Assembly (NCBI GenBank): GCA_905203795.1
Contig: CAJKXG010000086.1
Span: 1-5,925 of the forward strand
DNA: 5,925 nucleotides
Direction: 5' to 3'
Source: an uncultured Oscillospiraceae bacterium
GTDB taxonomy: Bacteria; Bacillota; Clostridia; Oscillospirales; Acutalibacteraceae
The position numbers and the translations under genes are program-made. A model generated the notes under the pieces. That model saw only the letters and a program-made list of their open reading frames with translations, was not told where the DNA came from and did no database searches. Every line of letters begins with the position of its first letter. Position 1 is the first letter of the stretch. Of this stretch, positions 1 to 5,836 are shown one piece after another.

Positions 1-11
1 CACCATACCAT
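1..11 (-). CDS. start of an unidentified gene, cut by the window edge
   Basis: Only the first codons are visible: ATG at 11..9, then codons for Val and Trp, then the edge. The call rests on signals upstream, not on protein similarity. A strong promoter lies at 41-69, and an AAAAGGGA ribosome binding site (25..18) sits 6 nt before this ATG. A second, out-of-frame ATG at 6..4 is 11 nt from the same site and cannot be excluded. Product unknown. proA often follows proB, but three codons cannot test that, and the terminator plus new promoter in between show that this gene is at least partly transcribed independently of proB. Confidence 0.4.
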
Positions 12-40
12 CGTCAGTCCCTTTTATCGTTTATTCTTGT

Positions 41-69
41 ATCATACCACGCAGCGGCAAAACGGTCAA
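41..69 (-). promoter_or_regulatory. sigma-A type promoter for the gene leaving the left edge
   Basis: Read on the minus strand, the -35 box is TTGACC (69..64) and the -10 box is TATGAT (46..41), each one base from consensus, with an ideal 17-bp spacer. The start of transcription would be near 34-35, giving a leader of about 23 nt that contains the AAAAGGGA ribosome binding site. It lies just 16 bp beyond the proB terminator stem, so the downstream gene is insulated from the glgP-proB transcript. Confidence 0.8.
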
Positions 70-85
70 GTGAATTGTGCGTACA

Positions 86-117
86 AAACAGGGCGCGGAT
101 AAACCCGCGCCCTGTTT
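86..117 (-). terminator. intrinsic terminator after proB
   Basis: A perfect 13-bp stem (86-98 pairing with 105-117) encloses a 6-nt loop (99-104). The stem core is GGGCGCGG/CCGCGCCC, flanked by A-T pairs. On the minus strand it starts 10 nt after the proB stop codon, and the 3' arm ends in a run of T followed by TGTA. The T-tract is short and interrupted, so efficiency is uncertain, but the position and the stable GC core make a terminator the natural reading. Confidence 0.8.
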
Positions 118-127
118 GGCTTTTCTG

Positions 128-901
128 TTATACCCGAAACAGCGTGCCGAGCGGCTGTCCGTCCAGCAGGTCGTACAATCGCTCCGGCTTTTCGCCGTTC
201 ATAATCACCGTGGGGATTCCCGCGGCGGTGGCGATCTGCGCGGCGTGCAGCTTCGTCACCATGCCGCCGGTGCCCAGTGTCGAGCCCGCTCCCTGTGCGG
301 CGGCAAACAACGCATCGTCGATGTGATCTACCACCGGAATGAGCCGCGCGTTCGGGTTGGTGCGTGGATTGGCGTCGTACAGCCCGTCGATGTCGGTGAG
401 CATAATCAGCGCGTCCGCCTCCGCCAGCGTCGCCACGATGGCGGACAGCGAATCGTTGTCGCCAAACTCCAGCTCCTCGGTCGCGACCGTATCGTTTTCG
501 TTGATGATCGGCAGCACGCCGTATTCCAGCAGCCGCGCAAACGTGTTGATCACGTTTTGTTTGCGGCGCGCATCCTCCACCACATCGCGGGTGAGCAGCA
601 CCTGCGCGGTTTGATGCCCATATTCGGCGAAATGCTTGTCATATGTAAACATCAGCTCGCACTGTCCGACAGCCGCCGCCGCCTGCTTACCGCCGATATC
701 GCGCGGACGCTCCTTCAGCCCGAGCTGCCCCGCGCCCACGCCGATGGCGGCGGAGGTCACAAGCAAAATCTCACGACCGGAATTTTTGATATCCGACAGC
801 ACCCGCGTCAATTCCTCGATGCGGCGCAGATTCAGCCGCCCGTTGGCATACGCCAGTGTAGACGTACCCACCTTGACCACGATGCGTTTTGCGTTTTTCA
901 T
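128..901 (-). CDS. proB: glutamate 5-kinase, short form without PUA domain
   Basis: This cytosolic enzyme phosphorylates L-glutamate with ATP to gamma-glutamyl phosphate, the first step of proline synthesis; ProA then reduces the product. The 257 residues form one amino-acid-kinase fold. Visible motifs are VVKVGTSTL (8-16, Lys10), VTSAAIGVGAGQLGL (48-62), PIINENDTVATEE (131-143, Asn134), FGDNDSLSA (146-154, Asn149 and Asp150), LTDIDGLYDANP (168-179) and GTGGMVTK (210-217, Lys217). Lys10, Asn134, Asp150 and Lys217 fall at the same numbers as I recall for the E. coli enzyme. The protein stops right after the kinase domain; E. coli ProB (about 367 residues) carries an extra C-terminal PUA domain. 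Such short forms are common in Firmicutes. The ATG at 901 is preceded by GGAAAGGA (921..914), which directly follows the stop codon of the upstream hydrolase gene, so co-transcription and perhaps translational coupling are likely. proA is not in the window. Confidence 0.95.
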   Translation of the reverse strand: MKNAKRIVVKVGTSTLAYANGRLNLRRIEELTRVLSDIKNSGREILLVTSAAIGVGAGQLGLKERPRDIGGKQAAAAVGQCELMFTYDKHFAEYGHQTAQVLLTRDVVEDARRKQNVINTFARLLEYGVLPIINENDTVATEELEFGDNDSLSAIVATLAEADALIMLTDIDGLYDANPRTNPNARLIPVVDHIDDALFAAAQGAGSTLGTGGMVTKLHAAQIATAAGIPTVIMNGEKPERLYDLLDGQPLGTLFRV

Positions 902-913
902 GAATGTCCCGAA

Positions 914-921
914 TCCTTTCC
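914..921 (-). promoter_or_regulatory. ribosome binding site of proB, abutting the upstream stop codon
   Basis: GGAAAGGA (921..914 on the minus strand) starts at the base after the TAA (924..922) of the dockerin hydrolase gene and ends 12 nt before the proB ATG. A second, weaker GGGA at 910..907 lies 5 nt from the ATG. The first site is rather far from the start, so which one is used is open. Ribosomes ending on the upstream gene would be placed directly on this site. Confidence 0.6.
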
Positions 922-3039
922 TTATGCCAACTCCGTCAGCTTGCCCACGGTATATTGCAGGATCATGCGCGCGTCGGACGAGTCGATGGAATCGTCATGG
1001 TTCACATCGGCGGCCTCCACGATGATGTCGTCGTCGCCCAGTTTGCCCACGGCATATTGCAGCACCATGCGCGCGTCGGACGAATCCACGGTGTCGCTGT
1101 TGTCCACATCGCCCATCGTATACTCTGCCGGCGGGGGCGTCGGTTCAAAATCGCCGATGCCCGCTTCGCCGGTTTGAATCAGAACATCCTCCAGCGAGGC
1201 GGAGAACGTACCGTTTTCGGTGCCGGCAAACGAGACGACCACGCCGGCGACCTGTTTGCCGACAAACTTGTTGCTGATCGGCACATTCACCGTCACCCAT
1301 TCGCCGGTTTTGGCGGCGGTGTCGGTCACGCTGATCATCCGATCGCTCAGCAGCGACTCATCGCTGAATTGCAGGTTGAGGTACACACCCTGTCCCGCGA
1401 CATCGTTTGCGCGGAGCTTATACGACAGCACCGTATCCGCCGCCAGCGTAAACTTGGTCGGCGACAGCAGCCGATGCGCCACCGCTTTATCACCGGTCGT
1501 GATATTCACACTGCCGCCGAATTCGCCCACCCATTCGCCGGTGGTCGCAAGTGCGGCGTCTTTTTTCACATACGGCATCGGCGCTTCCGCGTTTTCCGAG
1601 CCGCGGCGCACGATGGGATTGGTCTCGTCAAACACAGCGGGGTCGACGCGCACGACCACCGTCTCCTCGCCCACTGTCACTTCTTTGCTTTCAAAGCTGT
1701 TGCGATAATAGAGCGGTCCTTCCGAATACGGCGTATCGGGAGAGAACGACATCGTAAGCGGATCGATTTCGCCGGCGTTGACAGCATCCAGCATCGCCGC
1801 AACATCGCCTGCGAGCCGCAGATAATAGTCGTCCGAGAGCCAATAGCCGTCTGCCGCCAGCGTCAGGAAATACTGATTGCCGGCAGGCAGCTCCGACCAG
1901 TCGGTGGCGGCTTTCATCAACGCCGTCGCCTCGTCGTATTCGTCAAACATCGAAAAATACACCGTTTCGCAGCCGTTGTTTGCCAGCAAAAACGCCTGCC
2001 GCCACAAAAACTCGCCCGCCGAACGGGAAATCTCGTTGTAGTTTTCCACGTGCTTCAGGTTCACCCACGAGAAGCCCGGGAAAATGGTGGGCAGAAAATC
2101 GATATCGTGCTCATCGCAGTAGGCTTTGTCGGTACGCAAAAAGCGTTGCAGCGTGCCCAGCGAATTCACATTGTAGCGCCCCACATACCACGGCGACAGC
2201 ATATCCGCCGCCGCATAAATCTCAGCATATTGGTCGGTAACGGAAGCAAATTCGTTGTCCGGCGTGCCCACGATAACATAGTAGCCGCGCCCCTTAAACC
2301 ACTCGATGAGCTGTTTGGCCGCGTCATAGCTCAGCATATTGCTGTCTTCCGCACCGCTGAGTCCCCACAGGCACACGACCGGCTTTCCATCCGCATGGGC
2401 ACAGGCGGGCGAGGACATCAGTCCCTGCCCTTCTATGTTGTTGACAAAGTCGTTTTTCATGCGTGAAAGGAGGACGGCGGTGTTTTTGGAACCGGTGCCC
2501 GACATATCATACATGGGATAGAAAATGCGGTCATATTTTTCCGCTTTTTCCATAATGGTCTTGAGATAGGCGTAGCGTTCGCTGTAGTTGTCCGCTCCAT
2601 AGCCGTAAAAGCGCTGAATCGCCGCGCCGTCGATGCCGTATTCCTTCATCCAGCGGAAGTGGGTGTCGATCACACCCTCGTCGGTGGAATCAAACAGCAT
2701 CGCGTTCTCGCCGTTATTCAGCTTGCCGAAGCGAGCCTGCCACAGGGAATCCGCGGGGTAATCATCGGTGGCGGGCCACATCTCAAAAAAGACGTTCTGC
2801 CCCTCGGCGGTGTTGCCCCAGTTGTGATCCCAGCCGCGGCCGACCCACGCCTGATAACCGGTTACGGCTTTGCCGATGAGGTTGTTCGCCTCGGTTTGCG
2901 GCGCAAAGGCGGGCGGTTCGGCCAGCGCGGCGGCGGACAGCAGCGTGTCGTTCGGCGCGGAAGAAAAGACGCCCGTGCCGGCGAGCAAAATCGCGGCGGT
3001 CAACAAGATCGGCAGCGCACGGTGAAAAATGCGTTTCAT
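922..3039 (-). CDS. secreted GH99/GH71-like glycoside hydrolase with C-terminal type I dockerin
   Basis: A 705-residue exported enzyme expected to dock onto a cellulosome-type scaffold. Order of parts: signal peptide (basic MKRIFHR, hydrophobic 8-25; cleavage perhaps after 28 or at ALA 38-40); a catalytic region of about 55-415 resembling the GH99/GH71-like 'xylosidase/arabinosidase' group, with GYQAW (61-65), FEMWPATDDYPADSL (85-99), DTHFRWMKEYGIDGAAIQRF (125-144), GFSWVNLKH (322-330), MFDEYDEATALM (364-375) and YYLRLAGD (405-412); a beta-rich module (about 490-625) I cannot assign; a proline linker (FEPTPPP, 631-637); and a dockerin (640-703). Glu367 and Glu370 have the i, i+3 spacing of the GH99 catalytic pair and are my candidate active-site residues (inference). 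Substrate unknown: alpha-mannan, alpha-1,3-glucan or another glycan are all possible. The start is firm: AGGAGG lies 7 nt before the ATG. It lies 41 bp after glgP and 20 bp before proB with no terminator between, so it probably shares the glgP promoter. Confidence 0.88.
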   Translation of the reverse strand: MKRIFHRALPILLTAAILLAGTGVFSSAPNDTLLSAAALAEPPAFAPQTEANNLIGKAVTGYQAWVGRGWDHNWGNTAEGQNVFFEMWPATDDYPADSLWQARFGKLNNGENAMLFDSTDEGVIDTHFRWMKEYGIDGAAIQRFYGYGADNYSERYAYLKTIMEKAEKYDRIFYPMYDMSGTGSKNTAVLLSRMKNDFVNNIEGQGLMSSPACAHADGKPVVCLWGLSGAEDSNMLSYDAAKQLIEWFKGRGYYVIVGTPDNEFASVTDQYAEIYAAADMLSPWYVGRYNVNSLGTLQRFLRTDKAYCDEHDIDFLPTIFPGFSWVNLKHVENYNEISRSAGEFLWRQAFLLANNGCETVYFSMFDEYDEATALMKAATDWSELPAGNQYFLTLAADGYWLSDDYYLRLAGDVAAMLDAVNAGEIDPLTMSFSPDTPYSEGPLYYRNSFESKEVTVGEETVVVRVDPAVFDETNPIVRRGSENAEAPMPYVKKDAALATTGEWVGEFGGSVNITTGDKAVAHRLLSPTKFTLAADTVLSYKLRANDVAGQGVYLNLQFSDESLLSDRMISVTDTAAKTGEWVTVNVPISNKFVGKQVAGVVVSFAGTENGTFSASLEDVLIQTGEAGIGDFEPTPPPAEYTMGDVDNSDTVDSSDARMVLQYAVGKLGDDDIIVEAADVNHDDSIDSSDARMILQYTVGKLTELA
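931..1122 (-). other. dockerin type I domain of the hydrolase
   Basis: Residues 640-703 form two 34-residue-spaced EF-hand-like repeats. Loop 1 starts GDVDNSDTVDSSDA (643-656), with calcium-ligand positions 1, 3, 5, 9 and 12 filled by Asp644, Asp646, Ser648, Asp652 and Asp655. Loop 2 is ADVNHDDSIDSSDA (677-690), with Asp678, Asn680, Asp682, Asp686 and Asp689. Each is followed by a nearly identical helix, ARMVLQYAVGKL and ARMILQYTVGKL. Type I dockerins bind cohesins on a scaffoldin in a calcium-dependent way, so the genome should encode a cohesin protein elsewhere. The Ser at position 5 of loop 1, usually Asp, is a mild deviation that should still allow calcium binding. Confidence 0.93.
937..1113 (-). 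repeat. in-frame direct repeat encoding the two dockerin halves
   Basis: The segments 937-1011 and 1039-1113 align without gaps at an offset of 102 bp (34 codons). By hand alignment about 60 of 75 bases match, and identity is highest over the DARM-LQY helix. This is the DNA form of the internal dockerin duplication, not a mobile repeat. The closeness of the two copies suggests either strong functional constraint or gene-conversion-like homogenisation. Confidence 0.85.
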
Positions 3040-3046
3040 ACAAAAA

Positions 3047-3052
3047 CCTCCT
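3047..3052 (-). promoter_or_regulatory. strong ribosome binding site of the dockerin hydrolase
   Basis: A perfect AGGAGG (3052..3047 on the minus strand) lies 7 nt before the ATG at 3039. It fixes the start and implies efficient translation. The 41-bp gap between glgP and this gene holds this site and no recognisable terminator or promoter. Confidence 0.9.
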
Positions 3053-3080
3053 GAAAGCTTCTATTTCCTCGTCGGGTCGC

Positions 3081-5522
3081 TTACTTGACCGGACGACAAT
3101 GCCAGATGGTATCGGCATAATCGCGTATCGAACGATCCGACGCGAAGATGCCGGAACAGGCGGTGTTCATCATCGCCATGCGCGTCCAGCGGTCGCGATC
3201 GGCGTACACCTGCGCGGACAACGCCTGCGCGCGGGCATAATCCTCGAAGTCGGCGAGCACCATATACGGATCCTTGGCGGTCAGCGAATTCGCGACTTCG
3301 GCGAAGTTGCGACCGCCGAAGCCGGTGTACATCGCGTCGATGGCGCGGTGGATGCGCGGATTGCTGTTGTAAATGCTCTGCGGATGGTAGCCCTGCTGCT
3401 TGAGCGCCTCCACCTCGTCCGCCTTCATGCCGAACAGGAAGATATTGTCGTCGCCCACCGCGTCGTAAATTTCGATGTTGGCGCCGTCCAGCGTCCCCAG
3501 CGTAATCGCACCGTTCATCATCAGCTTCATGTTGCCGGTACCGCTCGCCTCCGTACCCGCCAGCGAAATCTGTTCGCTGATATCGGCACTCGGCATCAGC
3601 AGCTCCGCCAGTGTCACGCGGTAATCCTCGAGATACACCACCCGCAGCTTGTCACGCACCGCGGGATCGCGCTCGATCTCGTTGGCGAGATAGCAGATGA
3701 AGCGGATGATCTCCTTCGCCAGATAATACCCGGGCGCGGATTTCGCGCCGAACAGATAGGTGCGCGGCGTGAAATCCATGTTGGGGTTCTCTTTGAGCGT
3801 CAGGTAGGTATCCAGAATATGCAGCGCGTTGAGATGCTGCCGCTTATATTCGTGCAGGCGCTTGACCTGCACGTCAAACAACGAATCGGGGTCGAGCGTC
3901 ACGCCGTTCGCCTTGCGCACATATGCCGCCAGCCGCTCCTTGTTGCGGTGTTTGATGGCGGCGAATTCCTCGCGCGACGCGGCGTCGTCCGCGTACCGGC
4001 GCAGCCCGTCCAGTTCCGCCGCGTCCAGCTCAAACCCGTCGCCGATGCGCTTGGTGATAAACGCGCTCAGCTCGGGGTTTGCCTGACACAGCCAGCGGCG
4101 ATGGGCAATGCCGTTGGTGACATTACAGAATTTATCCGGCATCACCGTGTACGCGTCGTGGAACACGGTCTGCTTAACGATCTCGCTGTGCAACTTGGAC
4201 ACGCCGTTGACCGCGTGCGACGCGGCGACGCAGAGATTCGCCATTTTGATCAGCCCATAGCTGATGATCGCCATGCGGCTGACCTTTTCGGTGTCGCCGT
4301 TTGTGCGCATCATCATATCCGCGCTGAAGCGGTCGTTGATCTCGCGCACGATTTGATAAATGCGCGGCAGACGCTGCCGGAACAGATCCTCCGGCCAGCA
4401 TTCCAGCGCCTCCGCCATGACAGTGTGGTTGGTGTAGGCGACGGTGCGGGTGACGATGTTCCACGCCGCATCCCATCCGTAGCCGCACTCGTCCAGCATA
4501 ATGCGCATCAGCTCGGGGATGGCGAGCGTCGGGTGGGTGTCGTTGATGTGGATCGCCGCCATGTCCGGCAGGTTGTCCAGCGTGCCGTACCGCTCGAGAT
4601 GGCGGTGTACGATGTCCTGCACCGAGGCGGACACGAGAAAATACTGCTGTGACAGACGCAGCGATTTGCCCTCGCGGTGGTTGTCGGCGGGGTACAGCAC
4701 CTGCGTGATGACCTCCGCCATCGCCTTTTGCTCCATCGCGCGCATATATTCCCCTTGATTGAACAGCGACATATCCATGCCCGGGGCGGTGGAACGCCAC
4801 AGACGCAGGGTGGAAATGCCCTTGCCGTCCTTGCCCGCAACCATCAGGTCATACGGCTGCGCGATCACGACGGTGGCGTTCTGGTGCTCCACATGGTGAT
4901 ACCCGTCGCTCCACCATTCACGGATATTACCGTCGAAATACACGCGTTTCGCCAGTTCCGGACGCGGCAGCAGCCAGCTTTCGCCGCCGGGCAGCCAGAA
5001 ATCCGGCATTTCGGTCTGCCAGCCGTCCACCAGCTTCTGGCGGAAAATGCCGTATTCGTACAGCAATGAATAGCCGATGGCGGGAATGCTCTGGGTCGCC
5101 AGACCGTCGAGGAAGCACGCCGCCAGCCGACCCAAACCGCCGTTGCCGAGACCCGCGTCGGATTCCAACTCATACAGCGTGTCCAGCTTGACACCGTACG
5201 GTGCCAGCGCTTTTTCGGCTTCTTCGGTCAAGTTGAGGTTGTACAGGGTGTTTTTGAGCGAACGCCCCATCAAAAATTCCATACACAGGTAATACACCTG
5301 TTTGGACTGTTGCTCGTTTGCGCGATGGATGAAATCCACGCGGCGGGTGCGCATTTGGTCGCGCAACACCAGCACCAATGCGTTGTAAAAGTTCTCGTTC
5401 GTCGCATCCTGCGGCTGTACGGAAAAATTATGCAGCAGCTTGGCTTCCAGCAAAGCCGACAGCGATGCTGCTTTCGGCGCGGCCGGCTTCACAGCCGCCG
5501 GCGCATTTTTCTCTTTTTTCAT
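3081..5522 (-). CDS. glgP: glycogen/maltodextrin phosphorylase
   Basis: This cytosolic PLP enzyme (GT35) splits terminal alpha-1,4-glucosyl units from glycogen or maltodextrin with phosphate, giving glucose 1-phosphate. At 813 residues it matches the family (E. coli GlgP about 815). Visible landmarks: SDAGLGNGGLGRLAACFLDG (121-140); HINDTHPTLAIPELMR (325-340); VTNGIAHRRWL (468-478); VQVKRLHEYKRQ (551-562), whose Lys554/Arg555/Lys560 correspond to the phosphate-site residues Lys568/Arg569/Lys574 of muscle phosphorylase; and EASGTGNMK (658-666), where Lys666 is the PLP lysine. The 112-residue interval from Lys554 to Lys666 equals that in the muscle enzyme. The mammalian N-terminal phosphorylation segment is not evident; instead there is an Ala/Pro/Lys-rich lead (about 1-20). 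I chose ATG 5522: GAAAGG (5539..5534) lies 11 nt upstream, whereas a longer frame from TTG at 5549 has no ribosome site. First gene of a likely three-gene transcript. Motifs do not decide between glycogen and maltodextrin as main substrate. Confidence 0.97.
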   Translation of the reverse strand: MKKEKNAPAAVKPAAPKAASLSALLEAKLLHNFSVQPQDATNENFYNALVLVLRDQMRTRRVDFIHRANEQQSKQVYYLCMEFLMGRSLKNTLYNLNLTEEAEKALAPYGVKLDTLYELESDAGLGNGGLGRLAACFLDGLATQSIPAIGYSLLYEYGIFRQKLVDGWQTEMPDFWLPGGESWLLPRPELAKRVYFDGNIREWWSDGYHHVEHQNATVVIAQPYDLMVAGKDGKGISTLRLWRSTAPGMDMSLFNQGEYMRAMEQKAMAEVITQVLYPADNHREGKSLRLSQQYFLVSASVQDIVHRHLERYGTLDNLPDMAAIHINDTHPTLAIPELMRIMLDECGYGWDAAWNIVTRTVAYTNHTVMAEALECWPEDLFRQRLPRIYQIVREINDRFSADMMMRTNGDTEKVSRMAIISYGLIKMANLCVAASHAVNGVSKLHSEIVKQTVFHDAYTVMPDKFCNVTNGIAHRRWLCQANPELSAFITKRIGDGFELDAAELDGLRRYADDAASREEFAAIKHRNKERLAAYVRKANGVTLDPDSLFDVQVKRLHEYKRQHLNALHILDTYLTLKENPNMDFTPRTYLFGAKSAPGYYLAKEIIRFICYLANEIERDPAVRDKLRVVYLEDYRVTLAELLMPSADISEQISLAGTEASGTGNMKLMMNGAITLGTLDGANIEIYDAVGDDNIFLFGMKADEVEALKQQGYHPQSIYNSNPRIHRAIDAMYTGFGGRNFAEVANSLTAKDPYMVLADFEDYARAQALSAQVYADRDRWTRMAMMNTACSGIFASDRSIRDYADTIWHCRPVK

Positions 5523-5533
5523 AATAAACCCAA

Positions 5534-5539
5534 CCTTTC
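5534..5539 (-). promoter_or_regulatory. ribosome binding site that decides the glgP start
   Basis: GAAAGG (5539..5534 on the minus strand) is 11 nt before the ATG at 5522. It lies downstream of the alternative TTG at 5549, inside that longer frame, so it can only serve the ATG. Spacing is slightly long. Confidence 0.7.
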
Positions 5540-5570
5540 GTAAGGGCAACTGACAAACACTAGTAGCAAT

Positions 5571-5599
5571 AGTATATACCGTTTACGCAAAAAATGCAA
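5571..5599 (-). promoter_or_regulatory. sigma-A type promoter of the glgP-hydrolase-proB unit
   Basis: On the minus strand, TTGCAT (-35, 5599..5594) and TATACT (-10, 5576..5571) are separated by exactly 17 bp. Transcription would begin near 5564, giving a leader of about 42 nt before the glgP ATG. It is the only good promoter I see before the three-gene unit, and the tRNA terminator lies just upstream. The spacer contains CGTAAACGGT, a partial match to catabolite-responsive (cre) elements, which would suit carbon control of a phosphorylase operon but is not proven. Confidence 0.8.
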
Positions 5600-5620
5600 C
5601 ACCTTGTGTGCTTGGGGAAA

Positions 5621-5667
5621 CAAAACAAAAACACCGCAACGCTGACGCGTGCGGTGCTTTTGTTTTG
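5621..5667 (-). terminator. intrinsic terminator after tRNA-Arg
   Basis: A long hairpin: 5632-5638 pairs with 5650-5656 (CACCGCA/TGCGGTG), and inside it 5640-5642 pairs with 5647-5649 around a TGAC loop. Outside, one A-C mismatch is followed by an A-T-rich extension (5621-5630 with 5658-5667). Read on the minus strand the GC core is followed by TTTTTGTTTTGTTT, a good U-tract. The outer extension reaches into the tRNA CCA end, so in RNA only the GC core probably forms before release. The A-rich 5' flank means it may also act weakly in the other direction. Confidence 0.85.
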
Positions 5668-5742
5668 GCGTGCCTGGAGGGATTCGAACCCCCGACCTTT
5701 TGGTTCGTAGCCAAACACTCTATCCGGCTGAGCTACAGGCAC
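5666..5742 (-). tRNA. tRNA-Arg (anticodon ACG)
   Basis: A complete 77-nt cloverleaf on the minus strand. The acceptor stem is GTGCCTG (5742..5736) with CAGGCAC (5676..5670), the discriminator base is G (5669), and CCA is encoded (5668..5666). The anticodon stem TTTGG/CCAAA encloses the loop CTACGAA with anticodon ACG (5708..5706), read as arginine CGU and, after A-to-I editing of the first base, CGC and CGA. The T-arm has GGTTCGAATCC. The D-stem and T-stem each contain one G-U pair, which is normal. It has its own consensus promoter and its own terminator. Confidence 0.97.
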
Positions 5743-5769
5743 ATACTATTCTTTCAAACAGCATCAATG

Positions 5770-5798
5770 ATTATATCGCGCTTTTTCCGAAATGTCAA
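5770..5798 (-). promoter_or_regulatory. fully consensus promoter of tRNA-Arg
   Basis: On the minus strand both boxes are perfect: TTGACA (5798..5793) and TATAAT (5775..5770), with a 17-bp spacer. The predicted start is near 5763, about 21 nt before the mature tRNA 5' end. Consensus promoters of this strength are typical of stable RNA genes. Confidence 0.92.
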
Positions 5799-5836
5799 GC
5801 CCCAATTCACAATTTTCCGCATTTTTTTGAAAAACC

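Noticed and set aside
937..1113. Repeat unit considered as a CRISPR or mobile repeat
   Set aside because: There are only two copies, they are in frame, and both encode dockerin EF-hand repeats, so the protein duplication explains them fully.
77..1177. 366-residue plus-strand open frame, and a 129-residue one at 636-1025
   Set aside because: They lie opposite proB and the dockerin end, whose motifs are unmistakable. The plus frames are Arg/His-rich with no recognisable domain, as expected for antisense frames in GC-rich DNA.
904..2466. 520-residue plus-strand open frame
   Set aside because: It is antisense to the hydrolase gene, rich in His/Arg/Val repeats typical of a complement-strand shadow, and lacks a ribosome binding site or domain.
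3040..3080. Possible internal terminator or promoter between glgP and the hydrolase
   Set aside because: Only a short AAGCTT palindrome and the AGGAGG site are present; there is no stable GC stem with a T-run and no -35/-10 pair.
2783..3118. 111-residue minus-strand frame bridging the glgP-hydrolase junction
   Set aside because: It overlaps the end of glgP and the signal peptide region of the hydrolase in another frame, and lacks a dedicated ribosome site and known motifs.
3099..4652. 517-residue plus-strand open frame
   Set aside because: It is antisense to glgP, with the same Arg/His/Val-rich shadow composition; glgP motifs on the other strand are fully intact.
4174..4800. 208-residue minus-strand frame inside glgP
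   Set aside because: It is an alternate frame of the conserved phosphorylase core; the composition (many Arg, His, Gly) reflects a shifted reading of GC-rich codons.
5560..5742. 60-residue minus-strand frame beginning MPVAQPDRVFGYEPKGRGFESL
   Set aside because: This is the well-known false protein read through a tRNA gene; it starts at the tRNA-Arg 5' end and continues through its terminator.
5743..5836. Search for an attachment site or integrated element beside tRNA-Arg
   Set aside because: tRNA genes are common integration targets, but the tRNA is intact and I see no repeated copy of its 3' end, integrase gene or foreign-looking segment in the window.
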